In this document: positions 29,402 to 38,745 of the stretch, piece by piece
Position numbering within the stretch: position 1 is the stretch's first letter
Layout: every line of letters begins with the position of its first letter
Assembly (NCBI GenBank): GCA_903858815.1
Contig: CAIOKE010000173.1
Location: 57,715 to 121,714 of the forward strand
DNA: 64,000 bases
Direction: 5' to 3'
DNA from: an uncultured Planctomycetaceae bacterium
GTDB lineage: Bacteria; Planctomycetota; Planctomycetia; Planctomycetales; Planctomycetaceae
The notes under the pieces: model-generated
What the model was told of the DNA's origin: nothing
Databases searched by the model: none
Seen by the model: the letters and a program-made list of their open reading frames with translations, nothing else
Position numbers and translations under genes: made by a program

Positions 29402-30853
29402 TCAGGCCAGAATTCCATCCACAACTTTCCCATGCACGTCCGTCAGCCGGTAATCACGCCCCTGAAAACGCCACGTCAGTCGCGTGTGATCCAGCCCCAG
29501 CAGATGCAGCAGCGTTGCATTCAGATCATGGACGTGCACAGGATTCTCGGCCACATTGAATCCAAGCTCGTCGGTTGCCCCCCACACCGTTCCGCCGCGA
29601 ATGCCTCCGCCAGCCAGCCACAGGCTGTAGCAGCGATTATGATGGTCACGACCATCACTGCCCCCCTGAACCATCGGCGTCCGGCCGAATTCCCCACCCC
29701 AGACGATCAGCGTGTCCTGCAGCAAACCACGTTCCTTCAGGTCCTGCACCAGAGCCGCACTGGGCCGATCCGTATCCTCAGCATTCTTCCGCACACCCCC
29801 GGTCAGATTCCCATGCTGGTCCCAGACCTCATGGAACAGCTGCACAAACCGCACCCCACGCTCCGCCAGTCGCCGAGCCAGCAGGCAGTTGCGAGCAAAA
29901 TTGGCTTCGTTCGGATCACTGATCCCGTACCGCTGCAGCGTTTCCTTCGATTCACTGCCGATATCCATCAGCTCCGGAGCACTGGACTGGAGTCGGAATG
30001 CCATCTCATAACTCTGCACGCGAGCCGCAATCTCAGGATCACCAGCAGACTGCAGAGCCAGTTGATTCAGTTGCTGCAGAGCATCCAGCGAGGCCCGCTG
30101 TGTTTCCGTGTCGATACCCGGAGGATTCGAAAGGTACAGTACCGGATCGCCCTTGCTGCGAAACGGAATTCCACCGTACATCGTCGGCAGAAAACCGCAT
30201 CCATAGTTGCTGGCGCCGCCACTGGTCCCCTTGGCACTGGTCAGCACCACGAAACCGGGCAGGTCCTGCGACTCACTGCCCAGACCGTACAACGTCCACG
30301 CACCGATTCCAGGCCGACCAAACTGCTGAGACCCGGTGTTCATCATGATCTGCGCAGGTGCATGATTCACGGCGTCCGTCTGCATCGAACGAATCAGACA
30401 GATCTCATCCGCAATCGCCCCGGTGTGCGGCAGAACCTCGCTTAACTCCATCCCGCATTGACCATGCTTCACATACGGAAACTTTGGCCCCAGCAACGCC
30501 GATTTCGGATTGATGAAGGCCGCCCGATACCCCTGCAACAGCTCGGCAGGGGGCAACTGGCCATTTCGTCGAGTCAGCTCAGGCTTCGGATCAAACAGCT
30601 CCAGATGACTGGGAGCCCCCGCCTGGAACATATAGATGACTCGCTTTGCTTTGGGAGCAAAATGGGGCTGCCGCGGAGCCAGCGGACCGGCCGGCCGAAC
30701 GTCCTCAGGCACCCCACCCGCACGGCCCTCCGCAGCCATCAGCGAGGCCGCTGCGATGGCCCCCAGACCCACAGAGCAATCCTGCAGAAACCAACGCCGA
30801 CGCAGCAGCTCTACAGCTTTTACTGCCAGTTCACTTACCCCTGTCTCGCTCAT
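29402..30853 (-). CDS. DUF1501 domain protein (sulfatase-like fold)
   Basis: The product has 483 residues. The N-terminus has RRRWFLQDCSVGLGAIAAASLM, a likely twin-arginine or Sec export signal. Family motifs include VIYMFQAGAPSHLELFDP, KHGQCGMELSEVLPHT, the LLARRLAERGVRFVQLFH block, WGGEFGRTP, DGRDHHNRCYSLWLAGGG, and HTRLTWRFQGRDYRLTDV. It is the closest of the three in this window to the most common planctomycete DUF1501 form. It lies 24 bases after the phosphoesterase and 37 bases before the hydrolase, and no DUF1549/DUF1553 partner is next to it. Confidence 0.92.
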   Translation of the reverse strand: MSETGVSELAVKAVELLRRRWFLQDCSVGLGAIAAASLMAAEGRAGGVPEDVRPAGPLAPRQPHFAPKAKRVIYMFQAGAPSHLELFDPKPELTRRNGQLPPAELLQGYRAAFINPKSALLGPKFPYVKHGQCGMELSEVLPHTGAIADEICLIRSMQTDAVNHAPAQIMMNTGSQQFGRPGIGAWTLYGLGSESQDLPGFVVLTSAKGTSGGASNYGCGFLPTMYGGIPFRSKGDPVLYLSNPPGIDTETQRASLDALQQLNQLALQSAGDPEIAARVQSYEMAFRLQSSAPELMDIGSESKETLQRYGISDPNEANFARNCLLARRLAERGVRFVQLFHEVWDQHGNLTGGVRKNAEDTDRPSAALVQDLKERGLLQDTLIVWGGEFGRTPMVQGGSDGRDHHNRCYSLWLAGGGIRGGTVWGATDELGFNVAENPVHVHDLNATLLHLLGLDHTRLTWRFQGRDYRLTDVHGKVVDGILA

Positions 30854-30877
30854 CGATGCTGTCTCCCGCCTGACTGC

Positions 30878-31402
30878 TCAGGCCCACTGCTCGATCTCTA
30901 CAGCCGGCGGCATTGCCGGAAGATTCACAATCTCTGCCTCGCCCGTCTCTGTATCGTACACAGCCACCGACGGACGACGAAACATCCAGCCCGCCACTTC
31001 TCCGGGATTCACGAACAGGCGACCGTGCCGGTCACGCGCTATACTGGGACGATGCGTGTGAGCAAAAATCACCACCTGAGCATCCCCGATGCAGTGCTGC
31101 ACGTCCTGCAGCTGATGACACATCAGAAACTTCACACCATCCGGCGATTTCCAGCACAACGGTGGCTGCCCCAGCACACCCACAATTTTCATGCCACCCG
31201 CAATCCCCGTCTGATTGCCGTCATTGTCCCCGAAACAGGCCACGACCTGACCATGCAGCTTTCGCATGGAGGGCACAACCAGCGGCGAGACAAAATCACC
31301 CGCCAGCAGCACCGCCCGACACCCCACCGCATTGAACAGCCCGATCGCATGCCGCAGATTGTCCACATTATCGTGGATATCCGCCATAATACCGATTTTC
31401 AT
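30878..31402 (-). CDS. YfcE/MJ0936-type metallophosphoesterase
   Basis: The product has 174 residues, a cytoplasmic calcineurin-like phosphodiesterase. The dinuclear metal-site motifs are all visible: DIHDN (residues 8-12), AGDFVSP, FGDNDGN, CHQ and FAHTHRP, ending with LFVNPGEVAG. YfcE-type enzymes hydrolyse phosphodiesters in vitro; the natural substrate is unknown. The gene begins 12 bases after the lipoprotein gene's stop and belongs to the compact kdsA-led run. Confidence 0.92.
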   Translation of the reverse strand: MKIGIMADIHDNVDNLRHAIGLFNAVGCRAVLLAGDFVSPLVVPSMRKLHGQVVACFGDNDGNQTGIAGGMKIVGVLGQPPLCWKSPDGVKFLMCHQLQDVQHCIGDAQVVIFAHTHRPSIARDRHGRLFVNPGEVAGWMFRRPSVAVYDTETGEAEIVNLPAMPPAVEIEQWA

Positions 31403-31414
31403 GACGCCTCCGAA

Positions 31415-33160
31415 TCACTGCTGGACCGGGGCAGCGGGAAGTCGCGCCTTCAGCCACTGCACTCGAGCCAACTCCGGATTCTCCGGGACATCCGCTTCCG
31501 ACAAAACCGCAGCCGCGCCCGCCGGATCGCCAAATTCCAGCAGACACTCAGCCTCATTCATCAGCGCCGCCAGACGATTACGATCCTCCGGATACTGCCT
31601 GCGATGATTCCTGAAGGTCTGCACGGCAGTTCCGTACTCTGCACGCGACAACTGACTCATGGCCGTCCAGTACAGCGTATCACCGACCGCACTGCGCTGC
31701 ACACTCAGAATGGATTCCGGGAGCGGCAGTCGGCCGACGGCTTCCTTTCCATCAATCGAAAACGACAACTCCACCACCTCCTGCAGACACGCGACGCGAA
31801 TCTGCTGCAGCTGCTGGATCATCGACAATTCAAAGTTACCGCCAATCTGGCTGATTCGCGCCTGCAGCAGTCTGCGTGACGGCTTGCCAAACAACGCGTC
31901 TGACTTCTCCAGCAGCTTCGCAGCCGCCTCCGCTTTCATCTGCTGCAACTGCTCCTTCGTCAGCTTAGTTTCATCCACCGTCGGATCAGTCAGCATCTTG
32001 TCCAGATCAATCGACTCACGCTCAAACGGACTGTCAAACGGCCGCAGCATCTGAGTCAGGGACTGCCGCTGCTGCTCGTCCAGTGTCGCAGCCGCCGCAA
32101 TACGCTGCTCCTGCACCGGCCAGACTCGAATTCTATCCACCGGCCACACCGAACTGACCGCCCCCGAAATCCGCTGCAGAAAAGGACGGATCTCACTGGT
32201 CCCACCTGCCAGCTCCTCGTACAGCACAAGAGCATCTGATGCGTCCAGACGCTGCTGCAGAACCAGCATTCGCGGGGCGGCAGCAGAGGGATGCGTCGGC
32301 AACCAGACACTGGCCGACTTCCAGCGGTCCAGCCCGCCGATTTCAGACAATCGCCCCGGCACCGCCGGCAATGGCGCAGTGTCTGTCGCCGCAGGCAGCG
32401 GGACACCACGCAGCGGATCATACAACAACACGTCCGTCCCCAGCACCACCGCCACCAGCTGCTCAGCCGTCTCTGCAAACGATCCGGTCGCTGCAGCACC
32501 TGTCGCCGGCTGCAGAATCACCGAATCAATCTGCCGCTGACGCAGCGCTTCCGTGAAAGCCCAGATGCGATCCTCTACACTGCCACGCCCGGTCAGCAGC
32601 ACTTCATACAGACCAACCGGCACCCGCTGCTCGGCAGCCGGCATCAGAGAAATGTTGCGAACAATGTGCCGAAACAGAGACGTGACTCGCCGCACTTCCG
32701 CCGCAGACTGATCGTCGCCCGTTGGAACCTGCTTCCAGATCGATTCCGTCAGCCCCTTCAGCAGCATGCAGTCCCGCACATAGATCACATCGTTTTCCGA
32801 GAATCGCACGGCCCTGGCCGTCCGCAGTGCTGCTTCCGACAACAGCTTCGCGTTTGCCTCGCTGACGGACAATGCCTTCACGTCCGCTTCCGCACAGGAC
32901 GCCAGCCACGAATTCATGGCATTGACCACGGAATCACGGCGAGTCTGTGTACCGAGCGATTCCGGAGACACGCGGCGGACTGCCGCATTCAGCCGATCAC
33001 GACATTCATCCTTCGCTTCCGCCGCCGCCACCTCCGCTGATGCCGCACTCGCAGCGTCAGCAGACTCCTGCGACGATGTCCCGCAGCCAACCGCCAGCAA
33101 CATCACCAGCAGACAGCCCATCGTCCGAAAATGCGCTGTGCGAAGATCCTGTGCAGCCAT
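31415..33160 (-). CDS. Putative lipoprotein of unknown function
   Basis: The product has 581 residues. A hydrophobic segment ends in a lipobox-like LLAVGCG (about residues 20-27), followed by a Ser/Ala/Glu-rich linker. I recognise no catalytic domain. The middle (about 120-220) has CMLLKGLTESIW...VRRVTSLFRHIVRNI and VLLTGRGSVEDRIWAFTEALRQ, which is reminiscent of transglutaminase-like planctomycete proteins, without a convincing catalytic Cys/His. The last 80 residues look like TPR helices. It starts 16 bases after the kdsA stop. ATG 33121 (MGCLLVML) is a possible shorter start. Confidence 0.75.
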   Translation of the reverse strand: MAAQDLRTAHFRTMGCLLVMLLAVGCGTSSQESADAASAASAEVAAAEAKDECRDRLNAAVRRVSPESLGTQTRRDSVVNAMNSWLASCAEADVKALSVSEANAKLLSEAALRTARAVRFSENDVIYVRDCMLLKGLTESIWKQVPTGDDQSAAEVRRVTSLFRHIVRNISLMPAAEQRVPVGLYEVLLTGRGSVEDRIWAFTEALRQRQIDSVILQPATGAAATGSFAETAEQLVAVVLGTDVLLYDPLRGVPLPAATDTAPLPAVPGRLSEIGGLDRWKSASVWLPTHPSAAAPRMLVLQQRLDASDALVLYEELAGGTSEIRPFLQRISGAVSSVWPVDRIRVWPVQEQRIAAAATLDEQQRQSLTQMLRPFDSPFERESIDLDKMLTDPTVDETKLTKEQLQQMKAEAAAKLLEKSDALFGKPSRRLLQARISQIGGNFELSMIQQLQQIRVACLQEVVELSFSIDGKEAVGRLPLPESILSVQRSAVGDTLYWTAMSQLSRAEYGTAVQTFRNHRRQYPEDRNRLAALMNEAECLLEFGDPAGAAAVLSEADVPENPELARVQWLKARLPAAPVQQ

Positions 33161-33176
33161 CGTTACTGTCCTGTTT

Positions 33177-34013
33177 TCAGTTCATCGACAAAAAGACTTC
33201 ACGGAATCGCGTCAGCTGCTCCAGCAACCGCTCAAGCTCGTCCAGCACCACCATATTGGGCCCATCACTGAACGCCGTATCCGGCTGCGGATGCGTCTCA
33301 AGGAAGACAGCGTCACACCCGGCCGCAACGGCCGCGCGAGACAGCGTTGGAACCATCTGACGCTGACCTCCCGTTGTTGATCCCCCGGGGAGCTGCACAC
33401 TGTGCGTCGCATCATAGACCACCGGAACCCCGAAGGACTGCATGATCGGCACACAGCGAAAATCATTCACCAGCCGGCCATAACCGAATGTTGAACCCCG
33501 CTCAGACAACAGAATATTCTGCAGGCCGCGAGCGCGACACTTCTTCACGGCATGAACAGTGTCCTCAGGAGCCACAAACTGGGGCTTCTTCACATTCACA
33601 CAGATTCCACGTGCCACGGCGGCATCTGCAGCAGCCACAATCAGGTCAGTCTGCCGAGCCAGAAATGCCGGAATCTGCAGGATCGAACACACCTGCGCAC
33701 AGGCCTCCGCCTGACCCGACTCGTGAATGTCAGTCGTCGTCGGCAGACCCGTCTTCTGACGCACCAGATCCAGCATCCGCAGGCCATCCTGCAGACCCGG
33801 ACCACGGTAACTGTCAACGCTGGTACGGTTGGCTTTGTCAAAGCTGGACTTAAAGACAATCTGATAACCACACCGGTCACGCAGATCGGCCAGCCGATCC
33901 GCAATCCCCAGGACCAGCTGCTCAGACTCCATCACACAGGGACCAAGAATAAACAGCAGCGGACGACCCGTGCCGCACTGATATTCATCGATCGTCACCA
34001 GATTCGCTGTCAT
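33177..34013 (-). CDS. kdsA: 3-deoxy-8-phosphooctulonate synthase (KdsA)
   Basis: The product has 278 residues, the usual KdsA length. The enzyme condenses PEP with arabinose 5-phosphate to give Kdo-8-phosphate for lipopolysaccharide. Visible landmarks are [36 protein letters not shown], the [10 protein letters not shown] metal/substrate region, [15 protein letters not shown] and [11 protein letters not shown]. An N-terminal Asn/Cys difference between metal-dependent and independent forms was not resolved with confidence. Its presence implies an LPS-type outer membrane. It starts 37 bases after the Fae-like gene. Confidence 0.95.
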   Translation of the reverse strand: MTANLVTIDEYQCGTGRPLLFILGPCVMESEQLVLGIADRLADLRDRCGYQIVFKSSFDKANRTSVDSYRGPGLQDGLRMLDLVRQKTGLPTTTDIHESGQAEACAQVCSILQIPAFLARQTDLIVAAADAAVARGICVNVKKPQFVAPEDTVHAVKKCRARGLQNILLSERGSTFGYGRLVNDFRCVPIMQSFGVPVVYDATHSVQLPGGSTTGGQRQMVPTLSRAAVAAGCDAVFLETHPQPDTAFSDGPNMVVLDELERLLEQLTRFREVFLSMN

Positions 34014-34050
34014 TGAAGCTTCTGCTTTCGGTCAGAGCCGCACTGAAATT

Positions 34051-34599
34051 TCAGATCTGGCCATCCAGAGCCATCTGGTGGAAACAGTGCACAATCTGAT
34101 CCTGATTCTCCAGCAGCCAGTCAATCGAAGGCTCGTTCCGCAACGCCTTGCCAATCGCCTTCGCGGTGGCCTCGCGATGAGTCCTGAAGAGAATCTCATA
34201 GTTCACGTCTTCAGCCGTCAATACGGCCGGATCCAGCCAGATCGAGATAATAATTCCAAGGTCGTTGACCTTTTCCCGAGGAATGACGCCGGCACGAACT
34301 GCGTCCAATACGCCATTCGCGACGGCAGCCTGCACGGTGCCCATCAGAATGTTGGTATATTTTTCCCTGTTGACAGTGACCTTGCTGACCATCACCGTCA
34401 CGGGACGCACCTGGACGTCGCAGTTCAGCAACGCAAACACGCGGGAATGCCCGCGAGTCTGATCGCCCATCAACTGAGCAATGGCTGCGCCCACAGGACC
34501 GTCAAGTTCGCCAATCACGACCTCAGGCTCGGCCGCTGACCAGCCCGCCTCATCTTCCACCAGAGCTTCACCCGTTCGCAGAATAATCCTGTCAGCCAT
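34051..34599 (-). CDS. Formaldehyde-activating enzyme (Fae)-like protein
   Basis: The product has 182 residues. It matches the Fae family along its length: RTGEALV, the DGPVG loop, KPxTLMVxKVTI-like (RPVTVMVSKVTVN), AQAAVANGVLDAV, GVIPREKVNDLGIIISIWLDP and YEATKxAI-like HREATAKAIGKAL. Fae couples formaldehyde to tetrahydromethanopterin, a pathway known in planctomycetes. The conserved His that follows GEALV in true Fae (in AHID) is missing; here the stretch reads WSAAEPEVVIG and is two residues longer. This is therefore probably a Fae-like paralogue with another or no catalytic role. No other C1 gene is in the window. It heads the minus-strand block and is divergent from purF. Confidence 0.85.
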   Translation of the reverse strand: MADRIILRTGEALVEDEAGWSAAEPEVVIGELDGPVGAAIAQLMGDQTRGHSRVFALLNCDVQVRPVTVMVSKVTVNREKYTNILMGTVQAAVANGVLDAVRAGVIPREKVNDLGIIISIWLDPAVLTAEDVNYEILFRTHREATAKAIGKALRNEPSIDWLLENQDQIVHCFHQMALDGQI

Positions 34600-34985
34600 G
34601 TCCTGTCACCTTCCCGAGAAACCCTGATTACGAGTGAAATGCTGTGGCGGATCATATTCCGTCCAGCGGGACACTGCGAGTGCCACATGCGGTCTAAGCC
34701 CGTCACGCCGGGTGAATTCTCGCACGAAAATCGGAACAGGGGCAGCACTCCGTTGGCACACTCCTGCGATTTCTCAACCCAGCCCCTCGACCAGCCGGAC
34801 TTTTCCTGCTGGCGGGACCCTGCCGACTTTTCGGTCCCCAACATGCAGGATTGACCGACTGCAACGCCCCGGACGTTTGGTGTCGCCCGTCCCGGACTGT
34901 ATCATCCGCCCCCGACACTCGGTCGTCTGACCCCCACGTCAGCCAGCTGGCTCCTCCTTCATTTTCAGCAAGTGATTTCGTCGCT
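34600..34985. other. Divergent intergenic region, Fae-like gene and purF
   Basis: These 386 bases separate two divergent starts and must carry promoters for both. I see no riboswitch, clear -35/-10 pair or repeat. Open frames run through on the plus strand upstream of purF, but they lack a start context and resemble no family. Confidence 0.4.
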
Positions 34986-36620
34986 ATGGACGAATTGATG
35001 CACGAATGCGGCGTGGCTGCCGTGTACCACCTGAACGCTGCCGGCCTCAGCCCACTCATCCCCCGTCTGAAGCGTGCGGACCGTTCTGTGGTTGATCCGG
35101 CCACGGAAGAACCTCAGGACGTACGTAATCGCGCCACGCGACTGATCCCCGGCATGCTGCTGGATATGCAGAATCGCGGGCAGCTGGCTGCCGGTATCAC
35201 CAGCTACAATTCCGGACGCCTGCAGCTGCTGCAGACCCACAAGGACGTCGGTGGGGTCGCTGAAGTCTTCAGTATGAATCACGAAGATCGTTATCGTCTG
35301 CTGATGGCCGAACACGCAGGCCAGGCGGCAATCGGTCACGTGCGATATGCCACCTGCGGTAAGGATGACCCCAGTTACGCCCAGCCCTTCGAACGTCAGC
35401 ACATCGCTCGTTCCAAATGGTTCAGTTTCGCCTTCAATGGACAGCTGGCCAATTACATGGAACTGCGGGACGAAATCCTGCAGACCACCGACTTTCATCT
35501 GACTCGCCAGACTGACACGGAAGTCCTGCACCATCTGATTTCTCACGAACTGTCAGGCAATCCTGAAATTACTCCGGTTCAACTGCTGCAGACACTGCAC
35601 AAAAAAGTTGATGGTTCGTGGAATATCGTGTTCCTGAATGCCCGCGGGCAGATGTTTGTTTCCCGGGACCCGCTGGGCATGCGACCGCTGTGCTACGCCC
35701 ACGAAGGGGCACTGTTCGCCGCCGCCAGCGAAAGCGTCGCACTTACACACCTCGGGTTTGCAGAATCCAGCATCCACAACGTTGAACCCGGGCATGTCGT
35801 GGTCGTCGATGGACAGGGCGTGCAGGTTCATCAGTATGCCGAAAGTCCTCGCAAAGCCCACTGCTTCTTTGAATGGATTTACTTCGCCAACGCCGGCAGC
35901 AATTTCGACAATGCCGGCGTTTATCTGTCACGTAAACGCCTCGGTGAAGAACTGGCCCGGCGCGAAACACTGCAGATCGGCGACGACGTTATCGTCGTCC
36001 CGGTGCCGGATACAGCCAAGGCTGCAGCCGACAGCATGGCGTACCAGCTGCGAGTCCCTTCGCTGGAAGGCCTGATTCGCAATCGTTACATCGGTCGCAC
36101 CTTTATCGAGGGCAACAATCGAGCCGATAAGGTCCGCATGAAATACACGCCCCTGCCGGAAATCATGGAAGGCAAACGTGTCCTGCTCGTCGACGACTCC
36201 ATCGTCCGCGCCACAACACTGCGGGAACTGCTGGCGTTGCTTAAAGCGCGAGGCAAAGCCAAAGAAATTCACGTGCGAATCGCCTGCCCACCGATCATTG
36301 CCCCCTGCTTCTACGGTATTGACATGTCCACCGTCAGCGAACTGTTCGCTCCCGGTTTCATGCAGGGCCCGGTTATTACCGCCGAAGAAGAACAAACAAT
36401 GGCCCGCTTCATCGGCGCCGATAGTCTGCACTACCTGCCCGTTGATGCCCTGTCGTCCTGCGTTGGACTGCCCGCTGAATCCCTGTGCCGCGCCTGCGTC
36501 AATGGCGTCTACCCGACACCCGCTGGTGAAGCACTCTACCGTAAAGCTCTGCAGGAATGCGGCAAGCATCCGTCCGGATGTCAGACAGATGCTCCACCGC
36601 AACAGCGAATCTTCCGCTGA
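34986..36620 (+). CDS. purF: Amidophosphoribosyltransferase (PurF), atypical
   Basis: From ATG 34986 the product has 544 residues. It would make phosphoribosylamine from PRPP and glutamine, the first committed step of purine synthesis. After a seven-residue propeptide comes the nucleophile Cys8 (HECGVAAVY). The glutaminase domain shows GHVRYAT, AQPF and FNGQLAN; the PRPP loop is [17 protein letters not shown], with Ala where most have Gly, preceded by [11 protein letters not shown]. About 30 extra residues lie between Cys8 and the NRGQ motif (LQHRGQE in typical PurF). ATG 34998 is also possible; the upstream frame to 34851 is unlike the family. The HD gene follows after 38 bases. Confidence 0.9.
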   Translation: MDELMHECGVAAVYHLNAAGLSPLIPRLKRADRSVVDPATEEPQDVRNRATRLIPGMLLDMQNRGQLAAGITSYNSGRLQLLQTHKDVGGVAEVFSMNHEDRYRLLMAEHAGQAAIGHVRYATCGKDDPSYAQPFERQHIARSKWFSFAFNGQLANYMELRDEILQTTDFHLTRQTDTEVLHHLISHELSGNPEITPVQLLQTLHKKVDGSWNIVFLNARGQMFVSRDPLGMRPLCYAHEGALFAAASESVALTHLGFAESSIHNVEPGHVVVVDGQGVQVHQYAESPRKAHCFFEWIYFANAGSNFDNAGVYLSRKRLGEELARRETLQIGDDVIVVPVPDTAKAAADSMAYQLRVPSLEGLIRNRYIGRTFIEGNNRADKVRMKYTPLPEIMEGKRVLLVDDSIVRATTLRELLALLKARGKAKEIHVRIACPPIIAPCFYGIDMSTVSELFAPGFMQGPVITAEEEQTMARFIGADSLHYLPVDALSSCVGLPAESLCRACVNGVYPTPAGEALYRKALQECGKHPSGCQTDAPPQQRIFR

Positions 36621-36658
36621 CCGCTCTGCGGCCAGCCACCCATCACGGCCGCCTCACA

Positions 36659-37351
36659 ATGGACTACGAACGCCTCCGACTGGAAATCGCCTTTGCTGCC
36701 GCCAGACTGCTGGCTTGCCGGCAGTGCAGCACCTACCACGACGCGCGCTGGACCGCCGCCCGCGCTGTCACTCGCAGCTACCTCCCGGCACAGGCATTGC
36801 CCACGGATCTCGAAATCCGCATGGCACTCGATCAGCAGGTGGCCGCAGACAGTCGCCTGCATGCCGCTGATCAGTCCCGCACCGATCAACGCTGGCAGTA
36901 CTTCCTGTCACTGCTCCTGCCACTTGAAAAAGTTGTTCAGGACCGCGAATCACATCCCGAAGGTGATGTGCTGTATCACTGCCTGCAGGTCTTCGAACTG
37001 GCACGCGAACGCTGCCCATGGGACGAAGATCTGCTGCTGGCAGCATTACTCCATGACGTCGGAAAAGGCATCGATCCACGCGACCACGTCAATGCCGGGA
37101 TGGCAGTCCTGCGTGGACGAGTCTCTGAGCGAGTCCTGTGGCTCATCGAGAATCACGGACTGGCACAACGTGTCCTCGATGGCACCGCCGGAGCTCGAGC
37201 CAGACGACGCCTCGGAACCGCCGAAGACGCAGAAGCCCTCGATCTGCTCACCGCCTGCGATCGTGAAGGTCGGCTGCCCGGACGTATCGTCTGCACCCCG
37301 GAAGAAGCACTGCAGTTCCTGCAGGACCTTGAAGCAGAAAACGATGCATAG
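36659..37351 (+). CDS. HD-domain phosphohydrolase-like protein
   Basis: The product has 230 residues from ATG 36659. The HD metal-binding motif LLAALLHDVGKGID is near residue 131, with upstream His in VLYHCLQV and downstream ENHG and LLTACDREGRLPG. HD proteins hydrolyse nucleotides or phosphoesters; the LHDVGKG and 'CDREGR' form resembles tRNA nucleotidyltransferase-type or RelA-like HD domains, but no nucleotidyltransferase part is present. It lies 38 bases after purF, so a nucleotide-related role is possible. The frame could start earlier (36557) but would overlap purF. Confidence 0.85.
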   Translation: MDYERLRLEIAFAAARLLACRQCSTYHDARWTAARAVTRSYLPAQALPTDLEIRMALDQQVAADSRLHAADQSRTDQRWQYFLSLLLPLEKVVQDRESHPEGDVLYHCLQVFELARERCPWDEDLLLAALLHDVGKGIDPRDHVNAGMAVLRGRVSERVLWLIENHGLAQRVLDGTAGARARRRLGTAEDAEALDLLTACDREGRLPGRIVCTPEEALQFLQDLEAENDA

Positions 37352-37485
37352 TCACCCAGCCCGGAACAGCCCCGAAAAAGGGTGTCTGCGAGTTCAGTTT
37401 CAGGCCCGATTTTTCCGCAGCTTCTGCCTGCACATTCACTCGATGAATCGCGCGACCTGAAGTAGTCACCCGGCAATCAGCCTGC

Positions 37486-38604
37486 TCACCGCGCAAACGG
37501 AATACTGGCCACTTCCCACCGTCCATGCATGCGGATATTCACCAGCAGTCCCACTGCCGCATAGGTACACAGCAGGCTGCTGCCACCGTAACTGCACAGT
37601 GGCAGCGGAGTTCCGGTAATCGGCAGCAGGCCAACTGTCATGGATGTGTTCAGCACAACCTGCACACCAATCAGTGTTGTGACACCGACAGCCGTCAGAC
37701 GCGCCCAGGGCTCACGAGCAGCAGCAGCAATGCCAAAGCCGGACCAGATCAGCACCGCATACAGCACCAGCACCAGCCCACAGCCCGCAAGACCATACCG
37801 CTCGCCAATCATCACAAAAATGAAGTCCGTTCGCGAAGCTGGTAACTGCCACGCAGCAGGATCATCCACTAATGACGGCCGCTCATACAGACTGCCTCGC
37901 AACCCACCCAGTGCCAGCACCTGCTTCGACTGATGCAGATGAAAGCCGTCACCAGCCGGAGCCGATCCGCCATCTCGCTGAACCACGACAGAAACAATTC
38001 GCGACTTCTGTTCAGACGACATCTGCTGCCACAGGAACGGCAGGCTGACGACCAGCAACAGCGTCACCGCCGTAAGGTGTGAGACCCGCGTGCCCGCACA
38101 ATACAGCATACACCCCAGGACAGGCACAAACAGCAAAGCAGTATCCAGGTCGGGCTCACGAAGTATCAGCAGCATCGGCACCAGAGCCAGCACCGCAGGC
38201 ATCAGCAGCCCGCGCACCGTCGTCTGGCTGCTGCGATGCATCAGCCATGCAGCCAGTGCCATAATAAATGCCAGCCGCGCCGGCTCACTGGCCTGCAGAT
38301 CAAACAAGCCCAGCGGGATCCAGCGACGAGCACCATTCACGGCCGGCATGAACAGTGTCACAAACAACAACATCAGTGACGCACCGTAGGCCGGAAAACT
38401 CCAGACTCGCAGCAATCGCCACGGAGTCGCAGCGACGACCGCCATCACCGGAATCGCCAGCATCAGCCACACCAGCTGCCGCTCGACCAACTGCGTCCGA
38501 CCGTACAGTTCATCTGCACGCAGCAATCCCGCCAGACCAGCCGTCGTCAAGGCCAGACAGCTCAGCACCAGCAGCCACGGTATCCTGCCCGCTCCCTGAA
38601 ACAT
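37486..38604 (-). CDS. rodA: RodA/FtsW/SpoVE (SEDS) peptidoglycan polymerase
   Basis: The product has 372 residues and about ten membrane helices. SEDS proteins are lipid II polymerases acting with a class B penicillin-binding protein. Landmarks are NGARRWIPLG, FDLQASEPARLAF, REPDLDTALLF, DFIFVMIGERYGLAG, and the diagnostic NTSMTVGLLPITGTPLPLCSYGGSS. The length and GLFDLQASEPARLAFI fit RodA better than FtsW. No mreC, mrdA or division gene is nearby. AGGGAAGACGGGGT precedes the ATG. It is convergent with the HD gene. Confidence 0.92.
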   Translation of the reverse strand: MFQGAGRIPWLLVLSCLALTTAGLAGLLRADELYGRTQLVERQLVWLMLAIPVMAVVAATPWRLLRVWSFPAYGASLMLLFVTLFMPAVNGARRWIPLGLFDLQASEPARLAFIMALAAWLMHRSSQTTVRGLLMPAVLALVPMLLILREPDLDTALLFVPVLGCMLYCAGTRVSHLTAVTLLLVVSLPFLWQQMSSEQKSRIVSVVVQRDGGSAPAGDGFHLHQSKQVLALGGLRGSLYERPSLVDDPAAWQLPASRTDFIFVMIGERYGLAGCGLVLVLYAVLIWSGFGIAAAAREPWARLTAVGVTTLIGVQVVLNTSMTVGLLPITGTPLPLCSYGGSSLLCTYAAVGLLVNIRMHGRWEVASIPFAR

Positions 38605-38745
38605 ACCCCGTCTTCCCTGTCATCCCTGACCGGATTGACTCACCAGATTCCTGCCGGAAGTCTAGCAGCCATCAAGGTTACTCTGCCAGATCAGTCCCGA
38701 CTCTGAGCCCTCCCCCCGCCCTGCTTCCTCGAGGCCCCCGCAGCG

